From the IMG/VR virus record IMGVR_UViG_3300010403_000004, positions 1-64,000 of that record: 64,000 bases of DNA. The stretch is one strand, 5' to 3'. Below are positions 1 through 8,151 of this stretch, piece by piece. Within the stretch, counting starts at the first letter, position 1. The number at the start of each line of letters is the position of its first letter. The stretch comes from a virus. The translations under genes and the position numbers were made by a program. Below the pieces are notes generated by a model, which ran no database searches, was not told the origin of the DNA, and saw only the letters and a program-made list of their open reading frames with translations.

Positions 1-324
1 AAGCGCCGGGACGCGCAGAAGGCCTACGAGGACGTTTTGGCAACAGGGGACGTGAAGAAAGTTCACGCCGCTGTGGACAAGCTCAATAAGATCCAAGCCA
101 TCATGGGCGGCAAAGCGGCGGTCACGGCGAGCGACTTCGACATCATCGCCCATCAGCAGACTCCGCTTGGCGAAGCAGCCCGCTTCATCAAGAACGAGCG
201 CGTCCGCTACGCCGAGGTGCAGGCCGCGAACCCCGAAGAGAATGACCAGATCGCGGCGATGCGCGGGTCGGTCATACCATGGTTCGACACGCCCGAAGCG
301 TTCAAGGCGCTGGCGGCGTTCTGA
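1..324 (+). CDS. Phage early protein, C-terminal part (5' truncated by window edge)
   Basis: The reading frame is open from the first base, so the true start lies outside the window; a TTG at 37 is in frame but need not be the start. The visible part (about 107 residues) is soluble, charged and helical, with no domain I recognise. It ends with an aromatic segment (PWFDTPEAF). Its stop overlaps the next start in a TGATG arrangement, so it is the promoter-distal part of a tightly packed plus-strand operon, like the early genes at the other end of the window. Function unknown. Confidence 0.7.
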   Translation, partial: KRRDAQKAYEDVLATGDVKKVHAAVDKLNKIQAIMGGKAAVTASDFDIIAHQQTPLGEAARFIKNERVRYAEVQAANPEENDQIAAMRGSVIPWFDTPEAFKALAAF

Positions 325-512
325 TGGATTTCATGGAGTCCGACTTGTCTCTGCCGATGTATGCACCTTGGCTATGCTTCTGCGCATGCACCACAGTTAT
401 GGAAGTGGACGGCGGTATTCGATTCGTGGCCAAGTCGGACTGTCCTCTGTGCAAGGGGGTCGTGCAATCTCAACTACGCATCCCCAGCCGCCCCAAGTGC
501 GACCGTAGCTGA
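324..512 (+). CDS. Small cysteine-rich protein, possible zinc ribbon
   Basis: A 62-residue frame starts at an ATG overlapping the preceding stop (TGATG), as in a translationally coupled operon. It carries a CFCAC motif near residue 20 and CPLC near residue 42, a likely four-cysteine metal site. The 3' end overlaps the end of the convergent gene on the other strand by about 43 bases. No family recognised. It could be the last gene of the early operon. Confidence 0.45.
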   Translation: MDFMESDLSLPMYAPWLCFCACTTVMEVDGGIRFVAKSDCPLCKGVVQSQLRIPSRPKCDRS

Positions 513-1471
513 TGTTGCCCATCCGGCGTCACGCTAGACAGGTTGCCGAACGTTCGCTGCACCGCTGGCATCAACTCCGCTCTCTTCGCGGGGCTGGCCG
601 CAGTCGCCGCGTTCAGCAACTCATCAGGGCTTAGACTGTCCGCGTCCTGCCCTCCCGGTAGTGCCTCGTCAATCGCGGCCGATATCTCATCGTCTGACAG
701 GTGCCCAGCCGCCGCCTTTGCCGCCTCACGTGCTGAGTGGTAGTCTCCGCTCCGGATGTGAGCGATGATCTGCGCCCGCGCCGACTGGCCGGCGGTGGCA
801 GTCTTGGCCTGCACTCCGTCCGTCTCCCCGTGGCGCATAAAGTATAGCCCAGGCTGAAAATCTACGGCAGTCTTGGGTGAGAACGGGGTAACTTCCCACT
901 GTCCGGACGGTCCTGGGAAAAACCGGTCGATCTCACCAAGCTTGCCAGCGTCCTCGCGAACCATCTCCTGGGTGGACACAGAGAAGTCATCAGGACACCC
1001 TTCCTTCGACCATGCCTTGAGGAGTCGGATCACCTGGCTCGACGTTGGAACCAAAATCTTCGATGTGGGAGCGTTGGCGAGCTTCTGCATGAGCCCGTGG
1101 GCCGCGCCGAGGACCCGCTGCTTGAACGTGTTGAACGACTCCCCTACCCCCTGTCCCGGAATCCTGTAGTTCGGCTGCTTGCGGATGGTGTCGGCGATGA
1201 ATCGCTTCACGTCGGAGCCGATGGGTGCCGACTGGCCGGCGGCGGGCGGCTGCGATACGTCGCCAAGCGCCGACGCACCATCCATCCCGGCAGTAGGCAT
1301 CCCGCCGTCCATCTCTCCGCTTGCCTGTGGCATTGGCGGGGCCGTGATGTCCTCATGCGGGATCGGACTGGGCGGGAGGTTCCCTGCGTCCGCGGTTCCG
1401 GGAAATGGCTGCTGCGCGGTTCTGGCCAGCCTACGGAGGCGGCGTTCGGTTACGGTTCGCTTGATGGGCAT
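470..1471 (-). CDS. Virion-associated protein with rearranged histidine-phosphatase-like segments
   Basis: 333 residues. The first 85 are Pro/Gly/Ala-rich and low in complexity. Residues about 105-175 (GESFNTFKQRV ... IRLLKAWSKEGCPDD) look like the second half of a phosphoglycerate-mutase/histidine phosphatase fold as seen in some phage proteins. The family's usual N-terminal signature RHGET appears afterwards, at residues 213-217. The second catalytic His region of the family (normally TH before the GxxIRxL-like segment) reads VPTSS here, so catalysis is doubtful. The C-terminal third is helical and Ala-rich. It is the last gene of the minus-strand virion operon, 3 bases after its upstream neighbour. 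The domain assignment is an inference from motifs. Confidence 0.6.
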   Translation of the reverse strand: MPIKRTVTERRLRRLARTAQQPFPGTADAGNLPPSPIPHEDITAPPMPQASGEMDGGMPTAGMDGASALGDVSQPPAAGQSAPIGSDVKRFIADTIRKQPNYRIPGQGVGESFNTFKQRVLGAAHGLMQKLANAPTSKILVPTSSQVIRLLKAWSKEGCPDDFSVSTQEMVREDAGKLGEIDRFFPGPSGQWEVTPFSPKTAVDFQPGLYFMRHGETDGVQAKTATAGQSARAQIIAHIRSGDYHSAREAAKAAAGHLSDDEISAAIDEALPGGQDADSLSPDELLNAATAASPAKRAELMPAVQRTFGNLSSVTPDGQHQLRSHLGRLGMRS

Positions 1472-1474
1472 GGG

Positions 1475-2941
1475 TTATTTTACCCCCGGCGTGCCCTGTT
1501 GCGGTTGAGCGTTCCAGATCGCCTGCCCCATACGGATAGACATCGGAAGCGTAGTCGATGGCTTGAGTTTTTGCGCCGCGCGACCAAGCGGAGACGCCCC
1601 GGCCCGCGCGAGCGCTATTGCAAGTTTCCCCTTGATCGCCGGATCATCTAGCGCATTGAGGGCCAGCCCCAACATACCCACCCCGATCCCTGTTTCCGTG
1701 TGCCCGCTGGCCAGCCCAGCCGCAGCCGCTCCGCCGAGTACCACCGACCGCAATCCGATGCCGCTGCGGTTGCGCTCTCTGCCGACAAACTGACGAAGCG
1801 AATCTTCCAGGTCGATCAACGCCCCGTCTCGTTCTCCGAGTTCCTTCAACTCTGGGTATATCGCTATCAGGTGATCCTTCGCGCCACGGGCCAGCGCCTT
1901 TTCCGCCGCATCAGTGGCGGCTCCCACAGTGGCTCCGCCCTTTTGCGCGGCTTCGTATTTTTGACGATTGACCTGATACGTCGCCTGCTTCTCCTCCATC
2001 GTTTCCACTGGGGTCATCATCTTCGGCGGCGTGACCATATTGCCGGAAGAATCGTAAACCGCACCGTGCTTCTGAAGGTACTGGGTACGCGCAGTTCTCA
2101 ACGCGCTTAGATCCCCTTCGTTCAGCGCCTGTTTCGCCCAAGGGCTATCGATTCCCAACTGCTGGAGTCTGTCGGCGATATCAACCGGATTGACCATGGC
2201 ATTATGCGCCTGAGGGGAATTGCGGACGATGTCCTCCATCGCCCGAGACACTTCATGCGCCCGCTGGCCAACTTGCTCATACCCTTCCACAGAGGGAGCA
2301 ATATTCTCCCGTATTCCAGTGGCGATTCGCGCATTAGCCTCGCTTGGCTTCAGGGACGTGGACGGCTTGAGTTCCCTGCCATACATGGCGGCTGGCGACA
2401 AATACTTAGCCGCCAGTTTCTCGATGGGCCATGCGACGGCACGCCCGCCGAGTTCCATCGCGCCTTGAATCGCAGCGCTTTTACCAACGTTAACTGCCGC
2501 ATCGCCAAAGGATTTGGGGGCTTCGGGGTCGCCACCGGCGGCCAATGCTCCTTGGCGCACAGCCTCTCCTACACCTCCTCCAAGGGCGGCGTATCCCATA
2601 GCTGGCAAGACCGCCTCTGGCGCGAATAGCGCTCCAGCGGTCGCGGCGACAGCAGGCACGTAGTCCAGCGCGGTTCTACCAAGAGAGCGGAATGACGCGT
2701 CTGTTTGCTCTTGAGTGGGGTGTCCTCCCGCGCCACTCGGAAATGATGGGCCGAATGGGCCGAATGCTTGAGAATCGCGTAGGCTGTAGCCCTTGGGCGG
2801 TGGAGGAAGGTTTGGCTGCGCGGACTGTGACGCTGTGGGTTGCTGCTGTGGCGTCGGAGCGCGAACCGTGTATCCCTGTGGAGGTGGCGGCAACTGCGCG
2901 GGTTGAGGTTCGGCGGGGTCAACGGGATCGTAATCCATCAC
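1475..2941 (-). CDS. Virion structural protein, possible internal/ejection protein
   Basis: 488 residues. The N-terminus carries two copies of a proline motif (LPPPPQGYTVR near residue 17, LPPPPKGYSLR near 46). A Gly/Ala-rich hydrophobic stretch (about 85-175) could cross a membrane, followed by a long helical region and a second Gly/Ala-rich hydrophobic stretch near 400-430. Internal virion proteins that enter the host envelope often have this make-up, but I recognise no family. The start overlaps the upstream stop by 4 bases (2938-2941), showing co-translation with the 689-residue protein. Confidence 0.6.
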   Translation of the reverse strand: MMDYDPVDPAEPQPAQLPPPPQGYTVRAPTPQQQPTASQSAQPNLPPPPKGYSLRDSQAFGPFGPSFPSGAGGHPTQEQTDASFRSLGRTALDYVPAVAATAGALFAPEAVLPAMGYAALGGGVGEAVRQGALAAGGDPEAPKSFGDAAVNVGKSAAIQGAMELGGRAVAWPIEKLAAKYLSPAAMYGRELKPSTSLKPSEANARIATGIRENIAPSVEGYEQVGQRAHEVSRAMEDIVRNSPQAHNAMVNPVDIADRLQQLGIDSPWAKQALNEGDLSALRTARTQYLQKHGAVYDSSGNMVTPPKMMTPVETMEEKQATYQVNRQKYEAAQKGGATVGAATDAAEKALARGAKDHLIAIYPELKELGERDGALIDLEDSLRQFVGRERNRSGIGLRSVVLGGAAAAGLASGHTETGIGVGMLGLALNALDDPAIKGKLAIALARAGASPLGRAAQKLKPSTTLPMSIRMGQAIWNAQPQQGTPGVK

Positions 2942-5007
2942 TGCACCTTCTGGCCAGTTTGAATGTCATACCATCCGCCGTCAGGCTTCTGCCCTATTTG
3001 GTGCCCATTGGGACCGTCCGCTAGGCGAAGAAACCCGTTGGGAACTGGTGGCGCACTCGCACCGTACCGCGCACCGGGAGCGAGGTCGCTTGCATCCACC
3101 CCATGCTTCTGGAACCGTTGGGCTACTTCGGGAGTGAGCATGTGGAAATCCGCTGGCCTGCCCATGCTGGTTTCGTATTGAGATTTCATCGCTGACAGCT
3201 TTCCTGCGATGAGGGAGTAAATTTCCTGAATTGCCCCTTGCTGCGCGGCCGGGGATAGATTGGCCGACAGCTTCGCTTGCCAACTCTTGATCTCGCTATC
3301 GGAAGCGCCGACCTGTCGCCACACCCGCATCAATTCATTCCCGACCGCCTCCTGGTCAAGCTGGAATTTGTTAATCCGCCGCTGAAGATCCGAACCTACG
3401 GTTGAGCCCACGGCATTCGCCACCGGGTTGACGATTCCCGGCATGAAGTTGCTGTTATTGAGATGCGCCCAGTTTTGCTCCAATTGGTCAACGTGTTGTG
3501 CGACGGTATTCAGTGAGTTTATGGCCTGCGCTGACTTGCCACTTCCGAAGTCGCTTTGCACCTTCTGCCTGACTGAATACTGGCTCGCGTCGAAACTTGG
3601 GTCATACTGCGCGGCCGCTCCGAGAATCGTTTGCCAATACGGCTTGCTCAGAGCCATGCCCGTTGGCAGAGGGTACTTGTAGTCCACGAGTTGCTTGATG
3701 ACGGCGGCGGTGTTGGGGTCCATCCCGTGCAAGACATTCTCGTCGCGTGCGTTGGGTGGCAGCGTCGGGTTGCGAGGGGGGAGGGAAATAGCGCCGGCCC
3801 CAGCATTGGGGTCGCGGTGCTCCTGATTGAACATCTGCTGCGCCCTGGCGACGGTGGCTGCATCATAAGCGCTTGGATTCAGCAACACCTGCGCTGGATT
3901 ACTGACCTCTTTGGGCTCGGGCGGCGGCTTGGCCGTGTTCTGCTTCTCGATCTCCAACTGGTACATCTTCGTGGCATTGACGAAACGGGGATCGTCCCTA
4001 TGGACCTGATCGCCTTCCTGGTTCCCTGGCATGTACTGCAACAATTCCTTGGGAACCGTGGCCAATTGCGATGGAGTATAAGCAGTGAAGCCTGTAGGTA
4101 GCGCCGGGTTCTCCATGGGAACCGGCTCCCACCCCTGCGGTCCCGGCTGTCCGGTTGGGCGGTAAATCGGATTTCGTCCGCCTACGAGCGAAGTGAACGC
4201 CTTTTGCTGGCGGTCCATCTCGTGTTGCTCTGCGGCGGTCCTGGCTGCATCTCGCCTACCTTCCGCGCTGATGCGCCGTTCCTCTTGCCGTCCGCCTTCC
4301 AGCCCTTCGTAGTAAGTCCCCCTCTTTTCTTCCGCATTCCCGCGCTGCTGCGCCTCTTGCGCTCCAACCAATCCTGTCAGTTCCTTCTCTGTCGCGCCAC
4401 GTGACGCCATTTCCTGCGACCACTTGGGGTGGATAATCTGCTGTGCGTACGGTGCGAGCTTGGTTGCCGACAATACGGCCATGCCGAGGCGCTGCGCCCA
4501 GCTATTGCCGGGTTGGGGTGCGGGCCGCGCGAGAGTCTCGGTGTCGCGCTTAATTGCTCGCTGGATTGGCGTAGGTTCTGTGGGAGCAACTCCCACCGGG
4601 GGCGGTACCCGTTGCGCCAATGGCGGGGGTGGGGCAGCAACATCGGGGCTTGCTTGCGGAGACGGTGAGGACTGCGACAACGCAACGGGTACCGGTGGAG
4701 GTGGTTCCTTGGCTCCGTTCATCAACTCGCCAGCGGCGGCGGACGGACCTTGCATGCGGGTGCTGGATTCCGGCTGGGAACTGTTGCCCATGCCAGAGGA
4801 GCCAGAAGATGTGACTTGCGGGTTGAACGCCGCGTCAGGCAGTGGCTGAGTCCACCACTGACCGTAGGATGTATCCTGTCCCGGATGGAACCCGCCATAG
4901 TCGGCAGCACCGGGCATGGTGGCGGTGGGGACGCTGGGACTCAACGGACGCCGCTGCTGAAGGAATGGATCGTTCCAGTCCTCAACGCCTTGGTCTAGGA
5001 CACTCAC
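2938..5007 (-). CDS. Large virion protein, Pro/Gln-rich N-terminus and helical core
   Basis: 689 residues. Residues 1-170 are Pro/Ser/Gln-rich and probably disordered. About 190-270 is a charged helix or coiled coil (EKRGTYYEGLEGGRQEE). About 440-610 is helical and globular, and the C-terminus has a short Gly-rich beta-like module (NGFLRLADGPNGHQIG). It sits among virion genes and overlaps both neighbours by 4 bases. The layout suits an internal or tail-associated protein; the exact role is unknown. No transglycosylase or peptidase motif is visible. Confidence 0.6.
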   Translation of the reverse strand: MSVLDQGVEDWNDPFLQQRRPLSPSVPTATMPGAADYGGFHPGQDTSYGQWWTQPLPDAAFNPQVTSSGSSGMGNSSQPESSTRMQGPSAAAGELMNGAKEPPPPVPVALSQSSPSPQASPDVAAPPPPLAQRVPPPVGVAPTEPTPIQRAIKRDTETLARPAPQPGNSWAQRLGMAVLSATKLAPYAQQIIHPKWSQEMASRGATEKELTGLVGAQEAQQRGNAEEKRGTYYEGLEGGRQEERRISAEGRRDAARTAAEQHEMDRQQKAFTSLVGGRNPIYRPTGQPGPQGWEPVPMENPALPTGFTAYTPSQLATVPKELLQYMPGNQEGDQVHRDDPRFVNATKMYQLEIEKQNTAKPPPEPKEVSNPAQVLLNPSAYDAATVARAQQMFNQEHRDPNAGAGAISLPPRNPTLPPNARDENVLHGMDPNTAAVIKQLVDYKYPLPTGMALSKPYWQTILGAAAQYDPSFDASQYSVRQKVQSDFGSGKSAQAINSLNTVAQHVDQLEQNWAHLNNSNFMPGIVNPVANAVGSTVGSDLQRRINKFQLDQEAVGNELMRVWRQVGASDSEIKSWQAKLSANLSPAAQQGAIQEIYSLIAGKLSAMKSQYETSMGRPADFHMLTPEVAQRFQKHGVDASDLAPGARYGASAPPVPNGFLRLADGPNGHQIGQKPDGGWYDIQTGQKVQ

Positions 5008-5282
5008 GCGCTGACCTCGACAGGATTGCCAACAATTGGACGTGGTTCAGCGCGACGGCGCACGCCGATCCTGTAGCCGGTCGATACGTATCCGTCCTTT
5101 CCCCTGGTAAATACGCGACGACCCTCGTCTTCGAAAAATTCAACCCATTCTGGACCGCCATATTTTTCGACGAATGGGCGCAAAACGGACGCCATGGCAT
5201 CGACAACTGTTTGCTTCGATGAGGTATGGTGCAACGGCAGATCAATCCACTCCCATTCATCCGTCTGGACTGGCCCCATCAT
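5004..5282 (-). CDS. Small conserved-looking virion-operon protein
   Basis: 92 residues, acidic and aromatic at the N-terminus (EWEWIDLP), then a helix and a short beta-like C-terminus. It overlaps the downstream gene by 4 bases (5004-5007) and the upstream gene by 4 bases (5279-5282), which strongly supports it as a coupled gene. No family recognised. Confidence 0.55.
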   Translation of the reverse strand: MMGPVQTDEWEWIDLPLHHTSSKQTVVDAMASVLRPFVEKYGGPEWVEFFEDEGRRVFTRGKDGYVSTGYRIGVRRRAEPRPIVGNPVEVSA

Positions 5283-5941
5283 CGCCCTCCCATCCGGTTA
5301 TACGACCGATACCGCGAGTACCTCATCCCCGGCACGTGCGGCGGGTTTATGTGCCCTTCCAGCATATCCGGCTGCAACCGGTTCCCCGGTCGCGGAGTCA
5401 ACGGTACCACGGCTTCCGGTTGCCCATGCTCTGCCAGCTTGACAAGGGTGGGCTGAGTGACGACGCCCCCGCGCTCCATGAACATCGGCGCAATGCCGCC
5501 CATTTGCTCAATCAGCGATGGGGCGATATTCTCCGCCGCTGCTCCTGCCGTAGCGTCACCAAGCGCGGCCCCTGCTTCGGGACTCGCCCCCATCCCACTT
5601 GCCGCTGCGCCTGCCCCAGGATCGGCAAGGTTGCTCTGATGTCCGAGACCCTTGCTCAGCAACTGCGACGTGAGTTTGCTCTTGGGTGCAGAGGCGCCCC
5701 ACGAAGAGCTAACCCCGCTGTCATCCACGGGTGGCGCGGGAGGGGCAGCCGCAACGGGCGGAGGGATAGCCGATGGAGAGTTGTAGCGCTGGTACGGCCC
5801 CGAAGGCGGCGGCGTGGGCTCCTTGAACGCGTTATAGACGGCATTGCCGAGCGGGTTAGCTTGGAGCATGCCTGTGCCGAGCCGCTGCATGAACCCCGGC
5901 TGCTGAACGGCGTTGGGATCGTCAGGTGGTGTTGGTGCCAT
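5279..5941 (-). CDS. Virion protein with tape-measure-type C-terminal motif
   Basis: 220 residues, mostly Ala/Pro/Gly-rich. Residues about 155-185 read MERGGVVTQPTLVKLAEHG then QPEAVVPL. This matches the short motif (GGIVxxPTLALVGExGPEAVIPL) found at the C-terminus of many tail tape measure proteins. The protein is far too short to be a tape measure. The same motif occurs at the C-terminus of the upstream gene, so the two probably share an assembly partner. It overlaps the downstream start by 4 bases. Confidence 0.6.
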   Translation of the reverse strand: MAPTPPDDPNAVQQPGFMQRLGTGMLQANPLGNAVYNAFKEPTPPPSGPYQRYNSPSAIPPPVAAAPPAPPVDDSGVSSSWGASAPKSKLTSQLLSKGLGHQSNLADPGAGAAASGMGASPEAGAALGDATAGAAAENIAPSLIEQMGGIAPMFMERGGVVTQPTLVKLAEHGQPEAVVPLTPRPGNRLQPDMLEGHINPPHVPGMRYSRYRSYNRMGGR

Positions 5942-7675
5942 TTACGCCGCCCTCCGCATCGACCGATACCGCGGCATCTGCATCACCTTCTCGCGCTCGG
6001 TCGGGATTGGCCCAACATACTCCGGCCCGTGCTCCCCGACAACGGCCAACGTAGGCTCAAACGCCACGCCGCCCTTCTCAAACAAACCCGCCAGCGACTT
6101 ACCCAACTGATCCCCGAGCGACGGCTTGCCCACCTCGAAGTTACCCTGCGCCGATGCCGCCTGGTTCACGCCCGAGGTTTGAGTGCCGTATGCCCCGAGT
6201 TGCGTCTGCTGAGCGGCCTGGCCGCCCTGCTGCGCCATGCCTTGCTGTTGCGCCACACCCGACCGGTAGGCTCCTTCCCCAGCAATCCGGGCATCGCCAA
6301 CAGTCTTCGCCCCGGCAGAGGTTGCCTGCTGGCTTCCCACGCCCTGCTCGTATCGTGACTTCGCTTCCGCCGCGGCACGCTGTGCGGCAATCTGCTCCGC
6401 CGTGGCTTGGGCGTTGTACTGCTGTCCCGTCATGGTGTTTTCCTGCCCGACGGAAAACTGGCCGTAGTTGTTCACGGCGTCTAGGTTCGCATGCCCCATC
6501 TTGTCAGCGGCGTTGATTCGCTGCGCTCCAGCGTTCGTCGCAACGCCAATGCCCGCTTCCCCGAGCCGTTGACGCGCCGCGATGTCCGACGTCCCCGCCA
6601 GTCCAGCTGCCTCCTGTGCCGCCGCCTCTTCCCGCGCCGCTGCGTTGGCCTGGAATCCCGTCTGGGTGCCCACCGCGCCCTCTCGCTGGCCTTCGATGCC
6701 GGCCGCACGCTGGTATTGCGCCTGAAGCGCCGCGATGCGCGCATTGGTCATCGTATCGCCCGCCGTTGCCCCTTCCTGCGTGACGAGTTGCTGACGCAGA
6801 GCAGCGAGCGCCGCCGGCGAGGTGTTTCCTTGTGCGGCGGCCTGACGCTCCAACGTGTCTTCGGCGGTACGGAATTGGTTTCCCGTGCTGGTGCCAGCAG
6901 ATGTCACGAGGTCCTGAACGTCGGCATCCGTCATCTGCTTTTCGGTGCCGTTCGGGTCGAAGCCAAGTGCTGGATTATTGACAGCCGCATCGAGGCCGGA
7001 GAAGCGTTGCTGCGCGTCGGATAGGCCGCCGTAGAGCCTGCCCACAGCGGACCCAACGTCCCCGCCGGCGAAGTTAAGTGCCTCTTGGGTGCTGTTTCCG
7101 AACTGGTCTACAGCCGCTCCGAGGTTTCCTGAGTACGCGTCCAACTGGGAACCCAACCCCTCTTGGTACTGGTTGAGCATCGCACCTTCGTTCTGGACGC
7201 CCTCGTTGACGGTGTTGACGGGCGCGTTCGGATCGCCCATCATCTTGCCGTACTGATCGTCGCCGGTGTTGAATCGCGAGTAGTCGGTGTTTATCTGTCC
7301 CGACTCGCCCGGAGTGAAGCCGGGGGTCGCGTGGAGGTCGTTCAGCGCCTGCCCTTGCGCACCGGTATACGCCTGCTGAAGCGGCCCGTAGTAGTTGAGC
7401 TGGTGGCCTGCCTGTTGCCCGATCAGGTTTCCCGTGGTAGAGATTTGGTTGCGATTCGCGGCAAAGATGTCCTCCATCGGGGCGTTCGGATCGACATCCT
7501 GGCCAGCGTTACCGAGCGCCACGCCGAAGTTTTGGCTGGAGTTGGCTACTCCTGACTGGCTATAGGGCGAAAAGCCGCCAAAACCCTGATATCCGTAGAG
7601 GGCATAGGGATTTATGGCATTCGGGTCGTTCGGGTCTTGCGATGTTTGGGTCGGGAGTTCGTAGGCCGATGGCAT
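5942..7675 (-). CDS. Ala/Gln-rich helical virion protein ending in tape-measure-type motif
   Basis: 577 residues of low-complexity Ala/Gln/Gly helix (about 130-500). The N-terminus has Pro/Asn-rich repeats and the C-terminus (about 540-577) reads FEKGGVAFEPTLAVVGEHG then PEYVGPI, the same motif as in the next gene, followed by a basic MPRYRSMRRAA tail. It directly abuts that gene. The long helical, Ala/Gln-rich body suits a tail- or core-associated protein that packs inside the virion. No enzyme motif seen. Confidence 0.6.
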   Translation of the reverse strand: MPSAYELPTQTSQDPNDPNAINPYALYGYQGFGGFSPYSQSGVANSSQNFGVALGNAGQDVDPNAPMEDIFAANRNQISTTGNLIGQQAGHQLNYYGPLQQAYTGAQGQALNDLHATPGFTPGESGQINTDYSRFNTGDDQYGKMMGDPNAPVNTVNEGVQNEGAMLNQYQEGLGSQLDAYSGNLGAAVDQFGNSTQEALNFAGGDVGSAVGRLYGGLSDAQQRFSGLDAAVNNPALGFDPNGTEKQMTDADVQDLVTSAGTSTGNQFRTAEDTLERQAAAQGNTSPAALAALRQQLVTQEGATAGDTMTNARIAALQAQYQRAAGIEGQREGAVGTQTGFQANAAAREEAAAQEAAGLAGTSDIAARQRLGEAGIGVATNAGAQRINAADKMGHANLDAVNNYGQFSVGQENTMTGQQYNAQATAEQIAAQRAAAEAKSRYEQGVGSQQATSAGAKTVGDARIAGEGAYRSGVAQQQGMAQQGGQAAQQTQLGAYGTQTSGVNQAASAQGNFEVGKPSLGDQLGKSLAGLFEKGGVAFEPTLAVVGEHGPEYVGPIPTEREKVMQMPRYRSMRRAA

Positions 7676-7684
7676 CGTACCCCC

Positions 7685-8113
7685 TTAAAATGTTTGCTGG
7701 TCCTGCTGTTCCTTCGGCTGCACCGACTGTGGCGCGCCCGGTTGCTGCGGCCCAGACATCTGCGTCCGCTGTCCCGGACCTGGAGCTCCCTGATACATCG
7801 GACGCGGCGTCGATCCGCCAGGACCTTGCGGCTGAGGTGCAGGTTGCGCCCACGGTGCGGGCATGCGTGGAGGAGCCGCACCGGGCTGCTGTCCCATCTG
7901 GGGCGCGCCACCGGGTTGCTCCGGCATCCCCGGTTGTGGGCCAGCCATTCCCATGCCGCCACCGGCAGGCATCGGCGGTCCACCGATCTGTTGCGGCCCT
8001 CCGGGAGGCATCGCCCCTTGCGGCGGCATTCCACCCCCACCGCGCCGGTACCGCGCCATCATCGCCGCACGGGGATCTCCGCCCTGATCGCCACCCATTC
8101 CACCTGGAGCCAT
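7685..8113 (-). CDS. Pro/Gly/Met-rich low-complexity protein
   Basis: 142 residues dominated by Pro, Gly, Gln and Met. I chose the ATG at 8113 over upstream in-frame codons because an AGGAGGA ribosome site lies just before it and the longer frame would overlap the preceding fibre gene heavily. It is probably disordered. It may be a linker or accessory factor for its virion neighbours; function unknown. Confidence 0.5.
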   Translation of the reverse strand: MAPGGMGGDQGGDPRAAMMARYRRGGGGMPPQGAMPPGGPQQIGGPPMPAGGGMGMAGPQPGMPEQPGGAPQMGQQPGAAPPRMPAPWAQPAPQPQGPGGSTPRPMYQGAPGPGQRTQMSGPQQPGAPQSVQPKEQQDQQTF

Positions 8114-8120
8114 AGTCAAG

Positions 8121-8141
8121 TTCCTCCTGAAGGGATTATAA
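8121..8141 (-). promoter_or_regulatory. Possible minus-strand -10 box and strong ribosome site
   Basis: On the minus strand a TATAAT hexamer lies about 25 bases before the ATG at 8113, and AGGAGGA about 8 bases before it. A TTGACG element is present 20 bases upstream of the TATAAT, wider than usual, so the promoter is tentative. The ribosome site supports the chosen start. Confidence 0.3.
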
Positions 8142-8151
8142 CCTAAGCGCG

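Noticed and set aside
5174-6358. 394-codon plus-strand frame
   Set aside because: Arg/Pro-rich antisense shadow of two coupled minus-strand genes; typical of GC-rich DNA.
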